Counted from the stretch's first letter, positions 42,284 through 52,165 are shown. The stretch: 64,000 nucleotides of DNA from JAJPGZ01 sp038229295 (GCA_038229295.1 JBBROO010000012.1:5282-69281), one strand, 5' to 3'. Notes: generated from the letters alone by a model not told the origin. A program made the numbers and translations.

Positions 42284-43311
42284 CATCGTAAAATCTCGCG
42301 ATAGGCTCGCGCATAAAAATCCATTGGCACGAGTTCGCCCTTTAAATCTTCCCAGGTGCGCTGGGCAAGATCGACATATTCTGTCTCGCTCATCTGCGCG
42401 GCACGTTCGAGCAAGCGCGCCAGACCCGCTGGGTCGCTCGGCTCGCAAACCAGCGCCTGCGCGCCGCCCGCCTCGGGCAAGCCGCCGTCGCGCGTGATGA
42501 TGCACGGCACACCAAGATTCCGCGCTTCGATCGCCGTTAGGCCAAAATCTTCCTTCGTGTGCGGCGGCACCACCATCCAGCGCGCATTTTTCATTTGCTC
42601 GGCTTTCGTTGCTTCATCGACAAAACCGAGAACGCGAATGTGATTGTCGATCTTCGCTTCAATCGCCGGTCGCAACGGACCGTCGCCGATCAGAGTCAGC
42701 GGCCACTTTTCCTTGTCGATCTTCGCCTGCGCATAGGCGTCGAGCAAAGTTTCGATTCCTTTATTCGCGATCCAGCGGCCAACGAAAACGAATCCGCGGC
42801 GTTGCTCCGGCGCCGTCCAGCCTTCCGGTAATTTCGAAACCGTCGGAATTTTTTTACTTCCGCGTCGCCGGCGATTTCCTTCCCAGGTTCGCCAAACGAA
42901 GTTCGAGTTATACCAGCGCGCATCCGCGATGCGCGCGGCCATGCGCCAAAGAAATCGGTGCAAGTCCCAACCGCTGCGCATGTAGTTATGAATCGTGAGA
43001 ACGATGGGCTTGCGGAAAATTTTCGCGAGAAGAACAACGTCGGGCGACGCGTTTTGCAAATGAACGATGTCGGCCCACTTGATTAGATCGACAAGTTCGC
43101 GGCCAGCACGATCGACGAACAACACCGACTCGTGTTGCAACATCGCGGCCAGGCTTGGATGCAACGCAAAACCTTTTACTTTTTTGAAACAAACGCGGAC
43201 CGCGAAATCTGGTTCGCGCCGGACCGCCTCGGCTACGACGAGAACAAAGGCCTCGATCCCGCCATAGCTGCCGAAACACGGGCTGACCAGAAGCAGCTTC
43301 GACTGTTTCAT
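42280..43311 (-). CDS. GT4 glycosyltransferase
   Basis: A 343-residue GT-B enzyme starting MKQSKLLLVSPCFGSYGGIE. The donor domain shows RRGFVFVGRWIANKGIETLL and WMVVPPHTKEDFGLTAIEAR, the E-x7-E motif. It is linked to the next upstream GT by a four-base start/stop overlap. Four copies or variants of the dispersed word lie here (42367, 42645, 42714, 43084); two of them, only 69 bases apart, are read as AKIDNHI and AKIDKEK. Confidence 0.87.
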   Translation of the reverse strand: MKQSKLLLVSPCFGSYGGIEAFVLVVAEAVRREPDFAVRVCFKKVKGFALHPSLAAMLQHESVLFVDRAGRELVDLIKWADIVHLQNASPDVVLLAKIFRKPIVLTIHNYMRSGWDLHRFLWRMAARIADARWYNSNFVWRTWEGNRRRRGSKKIPTVSKLPEGWTAPEQRRGFVFVGRWIANKGIETLLDAYAQAKIDKEKWPLTLIGDGPLRPAIEAKIDNHIRVLGFVDEATKAEQMKNARWMVVPPHTKEDFGLTAIEARNLGVPCIITRDGGLPEAGGAQALVCEPSDPAGLARLLERAAQMSETEYVDLAQRTWEDLKGELVPMDFYARAYREILRC

Positions 43312-44324
43312 CGCCCTATTTTCAAAACGTCAGCAAATGCGGCCGCGATCAAATCCCATGAAGAGGTTTGGCGCTGCCAGGCAAGAAGACGTTCCGCGCG
43401 GTTTTTCAACTCGGCGTCAGACACGCCGGCAAGCAGCTCGTTAGGCGAGATCAGTAACGAGATTGGCTCGGACTTCGTCGAGTCGGCCGCGCTGCTCAGG
43501 ATATTCAATCCATGTGCCGCATAAGCCATAAAGCTGCCGGATTTGCCGAGGCTCAATTCGTCTTGCGCGGAGATGCCGTAGCAAGCAGTCGATAAGAGTT
43601 TTGAAATTTCGTTCTCGTCGACGCGAGCGCGCTGCTCGAAACCTTCCTTAAGTTTCAAACTCGAAAGCAAGCTGGCTTCTTCTTGTGACCATCGTCCGTC
43701 TCCCGCTCCGACCGTGATGATTTTCGTGACCAAGCCGCGAGCGGCCAGGGAGTGCAGCGCAGAATGCATTTGTTTCAATGCGCGAACTCGTCCCGCTTCC
43801 AATCCGAACAAGACAGCCCATCCGCGCTGCCGCGCAAGATCGACATCTTCATTTCGCGGGATATTTGAGCCGACCGGGAGAACGCGCACTGGTTTCGCCG
43901 GCAGAAGTTTTCCGAGATGTTCAGCCTGACTCGAGGTCGTAGTGACGACTGCGTCAGCGTAGCCGATGAGCTTTTGCATCGCGCGCCGGTGAAAAAATTG
44001 GACGAGCCGATTTCGATTCCAGGCCGGCCAGAATGTCCAAATCTCGTGAAACATGACCACGAGAAGACCGCGTGTTTTCTTTTTCCAATCAATCAGCGCA
44101 CGGATGAGTTGCCGCGGATAACCGTGGCGATCGAACCCGTAAGCGCTGTATTGCACCAGGATTTTCCCGCCGTGTGCAGGCAATTGATGGGCGATGGTTT
44201 CATTTGCTACCAGCAGCCGCGGTTTTGATTCCACCGGCCAGGCTTCAATCAAACGCTGCGTGTAATCGCCAAGGCCGCCGGCGCCCGGAAGTTCCGGCGT
44301 GATGATAACGACTTCGTCACTCAC
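43308..44324 (-). CDS. GT4-like glycosyltransferase, paralogue of the next gene
   Basis: A protein of 338 residues. The GTG at 44324 (M-SDEVVIITPELPGAGGLGD) overlaps the stop of the upstream gene as GTGA and is preferred over a longer frame that is antisense. The N-terminal domain resembles GT-B transferases. The C-terminal part has LSLGKSGSFMAYAAHGLNIL in place of the standard E-x7-E region. The neighbouring gene at 44321-45388 has the same layout (WSKSAVFMAYASHGCAV), so the two look like tandem duplicates. NEDVDLARQ is encoded by the dispersed word (43836). Confidence 0.7.
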   Translation of the reverse strand: MSDEVVIITPELPGAGGLGDYTQRLIEAWPVESKPRLLVANETIAHQLPAHGGKILVQYSAYGFDRHGYPRQLIRALIDWKKKTRGLLVVMFHEIWTFWPAWNRNRLVQFFHRRAMQKLIGYADAVVTTTSSQAEHLGKLLPAKPVRVLPVGSNIPRNEDVDLARQRGWAVLFGLEAGRVRALKQMHSALHSLAARGLVTKIITVGAGDGRWSQEEASLLSSLKLKEGFEQRARVDENEISKLLSTACYGISAQDELSLGKSGSFMAYAAHGLNILSSAADSTKSEPISLLISPNELLAGVSDAELKNRAERLLAWQRQTSSWDLIAAAFADVLKIGR

Positions 44325-45388
44325 CGCGGCACCTCCTCGTGAACGTTGCCGGAAAACAGCTTGGAAATCTGTTGCCCGACTACTTTCCAACTCGCGTTGC
44401 GATCGTACCAATCTTTCAGGGCGGCGGTTCGTTCGCTAAGATCGACATCGGATATCTGCGCCACTTCTTCCGGCGCGACGGTGAAACAAAGCGGCTCGAT
44501 TTCCGCCTTCATTTTCCCAACGACGGCGCAGCCATGCGAAGCGTAAGCCATAAACACCGCCGACTTACTCCAGTTCGATAAGGTCGCATTGCTTAAACCA
44601 AACTGCGCGCGCAAGAGAATCGCGGAGACTTCATTCGGCGGCAGCATGCCATGTTCGATTACGACGCCGGGGGACGCGCTCATGGGAAATTTCGCGTCGC
44701 GCGGGCCAATGATATGCAACTTCGTCAGACGGCCGGTTTCCTGCCACGAACGCAGTTCGCGGTCGAACATTTGCAAGGTTTGCCCGCGACCGAATGGTAA
44801 ACCGAAAACAACGATTTCGGTTCGCGCGCGCGGTCCCGAAACATTGTCCGGGGCGTCAATGTTCGAAGGGACGGGAACGAGATGCACATCCTTGCGGCCA
44901 GAAATTTTCTCGAGCTTCGTTGCGTGCTCGGCCGTATTGGTCAGCACCACATCGGCCAGTCGCCCAAGTTTCGCGATGATGCGCCGATTCAACATGTCGA
45001 TCCAATAATGACGGCTCGTAATCGGTAAATCGCCGGGCAACTCGTGAAAAAGAACCAGCAGGCGGCCAGCCGGAAATTTCTGTTTCCACCTGGCTAACAC
45101 GGACGGAAACCAAGTGGGAATTCCGTAGCGATGGTAAGCGCGCCCGGCGTAATGAATAAAAACATCCGCCGCCCCGATTCGATCGAGCGCAGCCGACAAT
45201 AATGCGGGCTTGCCTTCGAAGTGCGATACCGATGAGTGATCGGATTCCGCCGCGCCCTCGATCGCAAGAAACTCGACGGACGAATGGCCACCAACCCCAT
45301 GCTGTTGCAATAACCAACTGTAAGTCCCGATCCCACAAACATGGGGCGGCAGTCGCGTCGTGATGATGACGAGCGGGCGTGAATTCAT
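44321..45388 (-). CDS. GT4-like glycosyltransferase, paralogue of the previous gene
   Basis: A protein of 355 residues starting at the ATG 45388 (MNSRPLVIITTRLPPHVCGI), which overlaps the stop of the upstream gene by four bases. It has a GT-B style N-terminal domain with GIGTYSWLLQQHG, LLVLFHELPGDLP and a C-terminal SKSAVFMAYASHGCAVVG. These match the order of motifs in the gene downstream, although overall identity is low. The specificity is not known. ISDVDLSER is encoded by the dispersed word (44438). Confidence 0.7.
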   Translation of the reverse strand: MNSRPLVIITTRLPPHVCGIGTYSWLLQQHGVGGHSSVEFLAIEGAAESDHSSVSHFEGKPALLSAALDRIGAADVFIHYAGRAYHRYGIPTWFPSVLARWKQKFPAGRLLVLFHELPGDLPITSRHYWIDMLNRRIIAKLGRLADVVLTNTAEHATKLEKISGRKDVHLVPVPSNIDAPDNVSGPRARTEIVVFGLPFGRGQTLQMFDRELRSWQETGRLTKLHIIGPRDAKFPMSASPGVVIEHGMLPPNEVSAILLRAQFGLSNATLSNWSKSAVFMAYASHGCAVVGKMKAEIEPLCFTVAPEEVAQISDVDLSERTAALKDWYDRNASWKVVGQQISKLFSGNVHEEVPR

Positions 45389-47733
45389 CGCGCACGTATG
45401 CAGGCGCAAATCGTGTTCCAGAATTTGCGCGTTTGATCTGCGATCATGAATTCGCGGCGGGCCAGAGCGAGCGCATTGGCCACGATTGTTTCGGAAACGT
45501 TGCCGGTAATCTGAGTGAGTGATTTCGCAATCTCGGGAGCGTCCAAAGTCGTTAGGAAAATCGCCGCGTTGTTTCGATGCAACAACTCAAACGCGGCCGA
45601 GGTTGCGGGGCCGTGATAAACGATCGGTATGCCGCTGCCGACATACGTCACCATTTTTGTCGAAACGCTATAGCGCGTGAAATTTTCGTGTTCCTGCCCG
45701 AACGGCATCGGCATGTAGACAAGATCGACATCTTGCATGTCGCGCGCGATCTGGGCCTCATCGGCGAAAGGCAACACTTGCACCCGTTTTAAATCTTTCC
45801 ACACGTGCGGGCGGATGTACTCGCAGCGACAGGTCACCTCGAATTTCGTCTCCGGATTCTCCCGCTCCAGAATGGCGATCGCTTCGAGCAGCGCGCGCAA
45901 GTTCGGTTCGTAGGTCAGATGAAATAGACCCATGAAATAAATGCGCCGAATTTTCGCCGGTGAAGCCGGACGTGGCGACGGCAACTCATTTAAGCCATCG
46001 GTGACGATTTGATATTCTCTCTCGCCGTAACGCCGCGAATATTCCTGACCGAGCGCATCGGAGATAACGAAACGCGCATCCGCTTCGAGCCAGGCTGCGC
46101 GCATGGCGGGCTCGCGCACGGATGGACGCAATTCCCGCGCGGTCGTGTAAGCGAGATCGTCGTGCAGACTGATGAAGAATGGAAGTGCGAGGTCGCGCGC
46201 GACGGATTGGGCCTGAACAAAATCGAGACCGGAATGCGGCACCGTGTGGATGGCGACGACGTTTGCTCGTTGGCAAAACGCTTTGAGTCGACGCCGAAAA
46301 CCGGAAGCGAAGATCGACATCGTCATCTTGGGATAACGCGCCAGGCGGCTGGTTTCGATTTTGCCCCACGATGGCCGACTGGGAAGATGAATCTCGTTAG
46401 GCCATTGTTTCGGTTTCCGGGGCGAACAACAAACGCTTTGCCAGGCCATCGGTGCGTGTTCGAGCAATGCGCGAAGAATGCGCGCGCCTCCGCCGCCACT
46501 CGACCCCAAGCTGAAGGGTTGAATGAACAGAATCTTGCGGGCGCGATCGGTCAGCCGCTCGCGATATATTTCGAGGGTGTCCCTGGCAATCGTCGACCAA
46601 TCAAACATCGCGGCCGTATCGGCGCTGCGTTTCGCGAGCGTCTCATAGAGCGGCGCATCGAGTTCGAGGATGCGGCAAATCGCCTCGGCAAATTTTTCCA
46701 CATCGCCGCTGGCGACGAGCAGCTCGGGCAATTGCGACCGCAAAATATTCCGCGGACCAGGCACGTCGAAGGCGACGGTGGGAAGGCCCGCGGCAAGTTG
46801 TTCGATCACGCCCAAACCAAATCCTTCGACGTAGCTCGGAAACGCGCCGACGGCGCAATCGGCCAGCAAGCGCGGAAGTTCATCCGGAGAATATTGCGAG
46901 ACCGATTCGATCCGCTCGGACCCTTTGAGGCCGAGATCGGACAACACTGTTTCCGATTCGACCATAGTGCCGAGAAATGAAAAACGTGCTTCCGGAATTC
47001 GTCGCCAGACGGCGCGGACGATATTCGGCCAATCAAACGATCCTTTGCGCGGGCCCCACATTCCGATGAAGCTAATTTTTCTGCGATGGAGACGCGCGGC
47101 CGGTGGCACCGCGGCGGCGAAAATAGCATCACGTCGCTCCGCGGTGAGACCATACGGCTGGACGACGATTTTTGTGCTGACGCCAAATTCTTTCCGCAGA
47201 CAATCGGCCTCGTCTTCGTTAGGCACATTGACCAGGTCGGCATTCTTGACCGCTTCGTCGGAAGCGCGATTCAGCCAATATCGGAATAGTGTGTAGAGGA
47301 TGCGGCCGAAGAATTTGCCACGCGGTCGGCGCGGCCAGCGACTTTCAGCGTTGCGCTCGAAACGCTCGTAGAGTCGATACAAACCGACGGAACGCGCAAC
47401 GAGCAATCCGTCGAAACGGAGGTTTTGTTTGGAGCCGTGGAGCGAGCCGATGATCGCGTCGACGATATCGAAGCGGTGCGCGTTTTTCCTCACGAACGCA
47501 GCGGCCTTATAGGCAAAGCGGACCTGATGGACCGCGAAACTGGCACGCGCGCCGCGAGAATTTGGAAAGGCATCGGACAAACTGAAATGCTCGACGATGT
47601 GTCCGGCGGCGCGCCACCGCTCGGCCAGTTCCATGTAAACGCGCACCGCGCCGAGTCGCGCATCCCAATGCAGATTTACGATAAGCAGAATGCGCAGCGG
47701 ATGGGGCGCGCTCAATATCTCAGGCTTGTCCAA
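45385..47733 (-). CDS. Two-domain glycosyltransferase (tandem GT-B fusion)
   Basis: A 782-residue protein. The first half (to about residue 395) is a GT4-like unit with ISFIGMWGPRKGSFDWPNIV and VGAFPSYVEGFGLGVIEQLA, a typical E-x7-E motif. The second half restarts at about residue 400 (KILFIQPFSLGSSGGGGARI) and has a second GT-B pattern with RRIYFMGLFHLTYEPNLRAL and YSVSTKMVTYVGSGIPIVYH. It may add two sugars in succession. It overlaps genes at both ends. MQDVDLVYM is encoded by the dispersed word (45721). Confidence 0.78.
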   Translation of the reverse strand: MDKPEILSAPHPLRILLIVNLHWDARLGAVRVYMELAERWRAAGHIVEHFSLSDAFPNSRGARASFAVHQVRFAYKAAAFVRKNAHRFDIVDAIIGSLHGSKQNLRFDGLLVARSVGLYRLYERFERNAESRWPRRPRGKFFGRILYTLFRYWLNRASDEAVKNADLVNVPNEDEADCLRKEFGVSTKIVVQPYGLTAERRDAIFAAAVPPAARLHRRKISFIGMWGPRKGSFDWPNIVRAVWRRIPEARFSFLGTMVESETVLSDLGLKGSERIESVSQYSPDELPRLLADCAVGAFPSYVEGFGLGVIEQLAAGLPTVAFDVPGPRNILRSQLPELLVASGDVEKFAEAICRILELDAPLYETLAKRSADTAAMFDWSTIARDTLEIYRERLTDRARKILFIQPFSLGSSGGGGARILRALLEHAPMAWQSVCCSPRKPKQWPNEIHLPSRPSWGKIETSRLARYPKMTMSIFASGFRRRLKAFCQRANVVAIHTVPHSGLDFVQAQSVARDLALPFFISLHDDLAYTTARELRPSVREPAMRAAWLEADARFVISDALGQEYSRRYGEREYQIVTDGLNELPSPRPASPAKIRRIYFMGLFHLTYEPNLRALLEAIAILERENPETKFEVTCRCEYIRPHVWKDLKRVQVLPFADEAQIARDMQDVDLVYMPMPFGQEHENFTRYSVSTKMVTYVGSGIPIVYHGPATSAAFELLHRNNAAIFLTTLDAPEIAKSLTQITGNVSETIVANALALARREFMIADQTRKFWNTICACIRAR

Positions 47734-48551
47734 AATTTGTGGCGAACGGGATTAACGTAATGACGCAAGACCAGATCGACGTTTGCATGTCGATCTTGCA
47801 AAACAAATTGATCGTCCAGTTGAAGCACGTACCTGGCCGGGTCGAGCGACCGCGCGCCGTTTTGGTGCATGGTCAGATGGGTGATGGTTTGGTTGGTGAA
47901 GAAGTTAGGCGCAACGTTCGCTTCCGCCAGGCGTTCGAGACCAAGAGTCCAATCGAGTTTCTGAAACAAAAAAAGAACGCCGGTGTTGACCGGGTCGTGT
48001 TGCTCGGATGGATCGCGCAGCAGGCGTTCGTCGCCGGAGAATTGGCAATCGAGTAAATAATAGGCGGGCACATCGTGTTTCGCGATTTGTGGAATGAGAG
48101 CGTTTGCTCCTGGAAAAAAACGGACATCGGCATCGATGTACAAAGCCGATTCATCGATGGGCAAAGACATGATGAGGGCAAGCTGTTTGCCGGTGGGATG
48201 ATTTGTCAGGTAATCTTTCTGCTTCGCCGGCAGGTCCACTGCGACTTCAAGATTCCTGCGAACGCGAATAGCAAGATCGACATCTTGAAGCAACCGAATG
48301 CTCTCGGGCGAGTGCGAGCCGTCCGAAACAACGGTGAAACTTTTCGGACGCCCGACATATTTTAGAAAGGAGCGAATGGATGCGATTTGTTCGGGCAACA
48401 TCTCCTCGCTCGAATAGGAAAAGACGTCGATGTCGATCTTGCGCGCAGGATTGATGCGATGCCGGCGAACAATCCAGGGCAGAAAAGCGCCGTACAGTTT
48501 TCGGATCGAATTCCCGTGGAAGCGCGCGAGATGGTAACCGAAGTTCGGCAT
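47712..48551 (-). CDS. GT-A-like glycosyltransferase of unknown specificity
   Basis: A 279-residue protein with a DxD-type motif in ESALYIDADVRFFPGANALI and a SFTVVSDGSHSPESIRLLQD region, which suggests a nucleotide-sugar transferase fold. HYVNPVRHKFW at the C-terminus holds a His that often completes metal binding in GT-A enzymes. It overlaps the two-domain GT gene by 22 bases and follows the flippase gene by two. Copies of the dispersed word at 47788, 48273 and 48431 are read as LQDRHANV, LQDVDLAIR and ARKIDIDVF. Confidence 0.65.
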   Translation of the reverse strand: MPNFGYHLARFHGNSIRKLYGAFLPWIVRRHRINPARKIDIDVFSYSSEEMLPEQIASIRSFLKYVGRPKSFTVVSDGSHSPESIRLLQDVDLAIRVRRNLEVAVDLPAKQKDYLTNHPTGKQLALIMSLPIDESALYIDADVRFFPGANALIPQIAKHDVPAYYLLDCQFSGDERLLRDPSEQHDPVNTGVLFLFQKLDWTLGLERLAEANVAPNFFTNQTITHLTMHQNGARSLDPARYVLQLDDQFVLQDRHANVDLVLRHYVNPVRHKFWTSLRY

Positions 48552-48553
48552 CG

Positions 48554-49873
48554 TTAGGCGGTGGCTATTTTAAATCCGTGCAGCCCGCGGTAACTCAAAA
48601 CCAGATTCAGAAGAAGATTTGGAATCGCGGACCAAAGATTGAACATCAAGACGCCGGTGACGGTGGAGAAATCGGTCACGGGGATGAGAGCGAGTTGCGT
48701 GGCGATGGTTAACGGAATGTAGAGCCAGGCGCCGGCGACCCATGCTTTGGAGGCGTTGAGCGACCAGAATGCGCCGGTGAGCACGGAGAGAACGGCCCCG
48801 CCGACCATGAGAAGCAACTCGCGATGCAGGTGCGAATATTTGTGGCCGAGAACGAAGAGGAATTGGTCGGGGAAAAGGGCGGCGCCGGCCAGAATGATAA
48901 AACTGAACGCGAGGACGCTGCCGATAATGCCGGCGTAGAGCCAGCGCAACTTTCGCGGATTTTGGCAACGCGCGAACGCCGGCACGAAAATGTTGGTCAT
49001 TAGGTTTGCGAGGATGGCGAAGATCATGGCCAGTCGACCAAGCGCGCCGACTTCGGCGACGGAACTAACGCGGTGACCGAAAAAGCTGATGAGAAAAATT
49101 GTGATTTGGCCCTGGAAACAATAGAAGACGGAATTGGCGGCGAGATGTTTGATTAGCCTAACGATTTCATGTCGATCTTCGGTGTTTTCGGGCGCGTGAG
49201 TGTCGACAACCTGGGCGACGTAGTAACGAAGCATCAGATATTGAAGAGCGAACGTGACGGTGGCGACGGCGACAGCGGCGCCGGCGTTGAGAAAGAAAAA
49301 GGCCAGCGCGATGAGCAAGAGCAGGCGTGCGATGGCGCCGGTGAAGTCGATTAACTGAATTCGGCCGATGTCGGAGCGGAGTCGCGGGACGACGCCGAGG
49401 ACTCCGAGGGAAAGTTGCAGAAGGAGTCCCACTAGAACGATGACGATCAACACGGCGGTGTAAAAATTGGATGCGCCGTTTTTGACGAGCATGAAATACA
49501 TGACCGGCGTAACGAGGAGGATGGAAACGGCCCCGAGCTTTTTGCGGACGGAGAGGGCGGTGTTGATGAGCTGACCGAAACGATGTCGATCTAACCAGAC
49601 GCGGCCACCGATCGATACAAGTCCGACGCTAATGCCGATGTCGGCCAGGAGATTGATGGTCCCCTGCATGGTGTTGGCGATGGTGAAATAGGCGTACTCC
49701 TGTTGCGACAACCAGCGCACGAGAAGGATGCCGCTGAGAAAGCTGATGACTTGAACGACGGCCTGGACGAGGGCGAAGTTGCCGATGACGCGGGCGCGCT
49801 GCAATGCGCGTTGCAGCAGCGGCGTGCCGGTTTCGCCGACGACAGGCAATGGAACTGGGCCGAGCGAATTCAT
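48554..49873 (-). CDS. Polysaccharide flippase, Wzx/MATE-like
   Basis: A 439-residue protein with about twelve to fourteen membrane segments (FALVQAVVQVISFLSGILLV and many others). This pattern and position match Wzx-type flippases that move the undecaprenyl-linked repeat unit across the inner membrane. The N-terminal signature VRWLSQQEYAYFTIANTMQG is typical of the polysaccharide biosynthesis (PST) family. It is the gene immediately upstream of the GT series. Confidence 0.82.
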   Translation of the reverse strand: MNSLGPVPLPVVGETGTPLLQRALQRARVIGNFALVQAVVQVISFLSGILLVRWLSQQEYAYFTIANTMQGTINLLADIGISVGLVSIGGRVWLDRHRFGQLINTALSVRKKLGAVSILLVTPVMYFMLVKNGASNFYTAVLIVIVLVGLLLQLSLGVLGVVPRLRSDIGRIQLIDFTGAIARLLLLIALAFFFLNAGAAVAVATVTFALQYLMLRYYVAQVVDTHAPENTEDRHEIVRLIKHLAANSVFYCFQGQITIFLISFFGHRVSSVAEVGALGRLAMIFAILANLMTNIFVPAFARCQNPRKLRWLYAGIIGSVLAFSFIILAGAALFPDQFLFVLGHKYSHLHRELLLMVGGAVLSVLTGAFWSLNASKAWVAGAWLYIPLTIATQLALIPVTDFSTVTGVLMFNLWSAIPNLLLNLVLSYRGLHGFKIATA

Positions 49874-50021
49874 GGAGAGGGGTTAATGGCGAGACAATGA
49901 GCCGCCGGAGTGCCAAGAGCAATGGCGGGCGATGCGGCGCGAGCCACGATGTCGATCTTAGCGAACGTGCGCCCGGCGACGAGTGAGCTCGGCCGGGCAG
50001 CGAACGATTCAGCCGGAATCG
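49874..50021. other. Intergenic gap between wzc-like and wzx-like genes
   Basis: This 148-base gap lies between two minus-strand genes and holds one copy of the dispersed word (49950, minus strand). A promoter for the flippase-to-GT run could lie here, but I see no clear boxes. No small gene is supported. Confidence 0.4.
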
Positions 50022-52163
50022 TTAGGTGTTTTGCGGGGAGTCCGCGACCACCAATGGCTCGGGATCGGTTTCCGGATTCGGAGTGTTGTAGTACTCGGAG
50101 TATTGGTAGTAATAGTACTCGGGCAGCGAGGTATCGACGAAATTCAGAATCACGCCGGGGACGTTGACCTGCCGGTTGTAAAGCAGCTCGAGCGCTTTGC
50201 GGGTGAGGCGCGCGGAAGTGTAACCGAGGCGAACGACAAAAATGGTGGCATCGATCTTGGGCGCAAGGCTGGTGGTGTCGTCCGCGGCCAAAACCGGCGA
50301 GCTGTCGATCAAGATGTAATCGTAGTGGCTGTAGATTTCTTTCAGAATCAAATCGGTTGATTCGCGGAGGAGATGTTCGCTCGGTTGCGAGATGGTTTTT
50401 CCGCGCGGCAGGATAAACAAATTTGGATAGGTGGTCGGAACGACAACTTCCTGCCAATTCACTTCCTGCTTGAGCACTTCGGAAAAACCGATCCGCGATG
50501 AGATACCGAACGCTTCGCGCAAAGCGCCGCGTCGCAGATCGCAATCAATCAGCAACGTGCGGGCGCCGGAAAGGGCCATGGTGATGGCGAGGTTCGCGGA
50601 GATGGTAGACTTGCCTTCGTTAGGCACCGCGCTGGTGATAAGAAATGTTTTTGGCCGCGGCCCTTCGCAAGGCATGAAGAAGAGGGACGAGCGAACGTTG
50701 CGATAGGATTCGGCAAAGACATGGCGGGCATCGTCTGGCTGCAGCAAAGTGACTTTGCCTTTGGTTTTTTCCTTCGGGATCTGGCCAAGGACATTCTCGG
50801 CGAAGTGATGTTGGAATTCGCCAAACGACGCCATGCGGTCGTCGATGCGATCGAGCAGAATGAGAATGAGCAAGCCGGCCAAAGCGCCACACCCCAGACC
50901 GAGGAGGAGGCTCTTAACCAATCCGGGGCGGACGGACGTGGGCGTGGTGGCCATTTCCATGATCGACACCTGATCGCCACTGTCTACGACCTGACTAACG
51001 TCGATTTCTTTCAGATTGTTCGTTAGGCGATCGTAGAGCGTCTTCATTCTATCGACTTTGCCTTTAATGCGGTTGAATTGGGCGAGGCGCTGGCTGAGAT
51101 CGAGCGCCTTGGCCTCCCATTCCTTGATGTTCGACTGCAGATTTTCCATCTGTTTACCGATGGATTTGCGACGTGTCTCAAGTTTCTCGACCGTGTCCTG
51201 CCGGAATAATTGGATCAGTTTCTCCTGCTGCGTGACCTCGTCATTCAGCTTCAGGATTTTTGGATGTTTCGGCCGCAGATCCTTGGCGAGGGTATCGCGT
51301 TGCGCTTTCAAAAGCTGAACCTGCTGCTTCGCTTTCAAATAATCGGCTTCCGGTCCAACGTCGGAAAAAGGCAGCCCCTTATCATCCGATGCCGCTTCGC
51401 CGGTAGGCGATGAAGTCTCCGGTTTGTTGGCCTGGGCGCGATCCAGGTTTTGGTCAAGATCGAGAAGGTTAAGAAGATCGTATTCGGTTTTCAGGCCGGC
51501 GTAATCGCGATTCAGTTTCACCAGGAAAGCGGCCGCGCTGTTTCCTTCTTCCTGGATGAAACCAATATTGTTCTGTTTCTGGAAATCGAGCATTTCATCT
51601 TCAGCGGTGCGCAAATCTTTTTCTGTTTGGATAAGCTGCTCAGTAATGCCGGTGATGACCGTGTGACCTTGCTCGGAGCGCATGCCCTTTTTGAAATCAA
51701 GATACTTCTGCATGAGTGCATTGAGGTATGCCTGCGTGTATTCCGGCGAGCTGCCGACCGCTTGCGTTTCGAAAATGGATGTGCGCGGCCTCTGATTAAC
51801 GGTGACCTCGACCAGCACGGGCTGTATCTCCGGATGAGTCGCGCGAACCTGCGCCTCGGCGCCTCGTTTTACCTCAGTGCTTTGCATCAGCTGAACTTGA
51901 GTGCCATAAAAATTCTGACTTTCTTCGCTGTAAATTGCGCCCTGAGGAAGATTGAGTTTCCCGGGCACCATCATTTTGCTCGTGGACAGAAACGAAGGCG
52001 GCGTCTGGTAAATAAGAAAAGCTTCGACAAAAAGCCCGAGACAAATCGTCAGCACCGGAATCCACCAGCGGCGAAGAAGCAGCGCTTTATAGCGGTGCAG
52101 CCGCGTGATGAACGATGTCGACCACGGCGTGGTTGTCGTTTTATCGGAGACGGGCGGTTGCAT
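50022..52163 (-). CDS. Polysaccharide co-polymerase with BY-kinase domain, Wzc-like
   Basis: A 713-residue inner-membrane protein controlling chain length. It has a Wzz-like part with membrane helices near residues 30-50 and 420-445, a long coiled-coil periplasmic segment, and a cytoplasmic tyrosine-kinase domain. The kinase shows Walker A ITSAVPNEGKST, Walker A' LLIDCDLRRG and Walker B YDYILIDSS. The C-terminal tyrosine cluster (LPEYYYYQYSEYYNTP) is the usual autophosphorylation site. Both halves are in one chain, as in proteobacterial Wzc. The exporter gene lies two bases upstream. No exact copy of the dispersed word falls in this gene. Confidence 0.92.
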   Translation of the reverse strand: MQPPVSDKTTTTPWSTSFITRLHRYKALLLRRWWIPVLTICLGLFVEAFLIYQTPPSFLSTSKMMVPGKLNLPQGAIYSEESQNFYGTQVQLMQSTEVKRGAEAQVRATHPEIQPVLVEVTVNQRPRTSIFETQAVGSSPEYTQAYLNALMQKYLDFKKGMRSEQGHTVITGITEQLIQTEKDLRTAEDEMLDFQKQNNIGFIQEEGNSAAAFLVKLNRDYAGLKTEYDLLNLLDLDQNLDRAQANKPETSSPTGEAASDDKGLPFSDVGPEADYLKAKQQVQLLKAQRDTLAKDLRPKHPKILKLNDEVTQQEKLIQLFRQDTVEKLETRRKSIGKQMENLQSNIKEWEAKALDLSQRLAQFNRIKGKVDRMKTLYDRLTNNLKEIDVSQVVDSGDQVSIMEMATTPTSVRPGLVKSLLLGLGCGALAGLLILILLDRIDDRMASFGEFQHHFAENVLGQIPKEKTKGKVTLLQPDDARHVFAESYRNVRSSLFFMPCEGPRPKTFLITSAVPNEGKSTISANLAITMALSGARTLLIDCDLRRGALREAFGISSRIGFSEVLKQEVNWQEVVVPTTYPNLFILPRGKTISQPSEHLLRESTDLILKEIYSHYDYILIDSSPVLAADDTTSLAPKIDATIFVVRLGYTSARLTRKALELLYNRQVNVPGVILNFVDTSLPEYYYYQYSEYYNTPNPETDPEPLVVADSPQNT

Positions 52164-52165
52164 AC

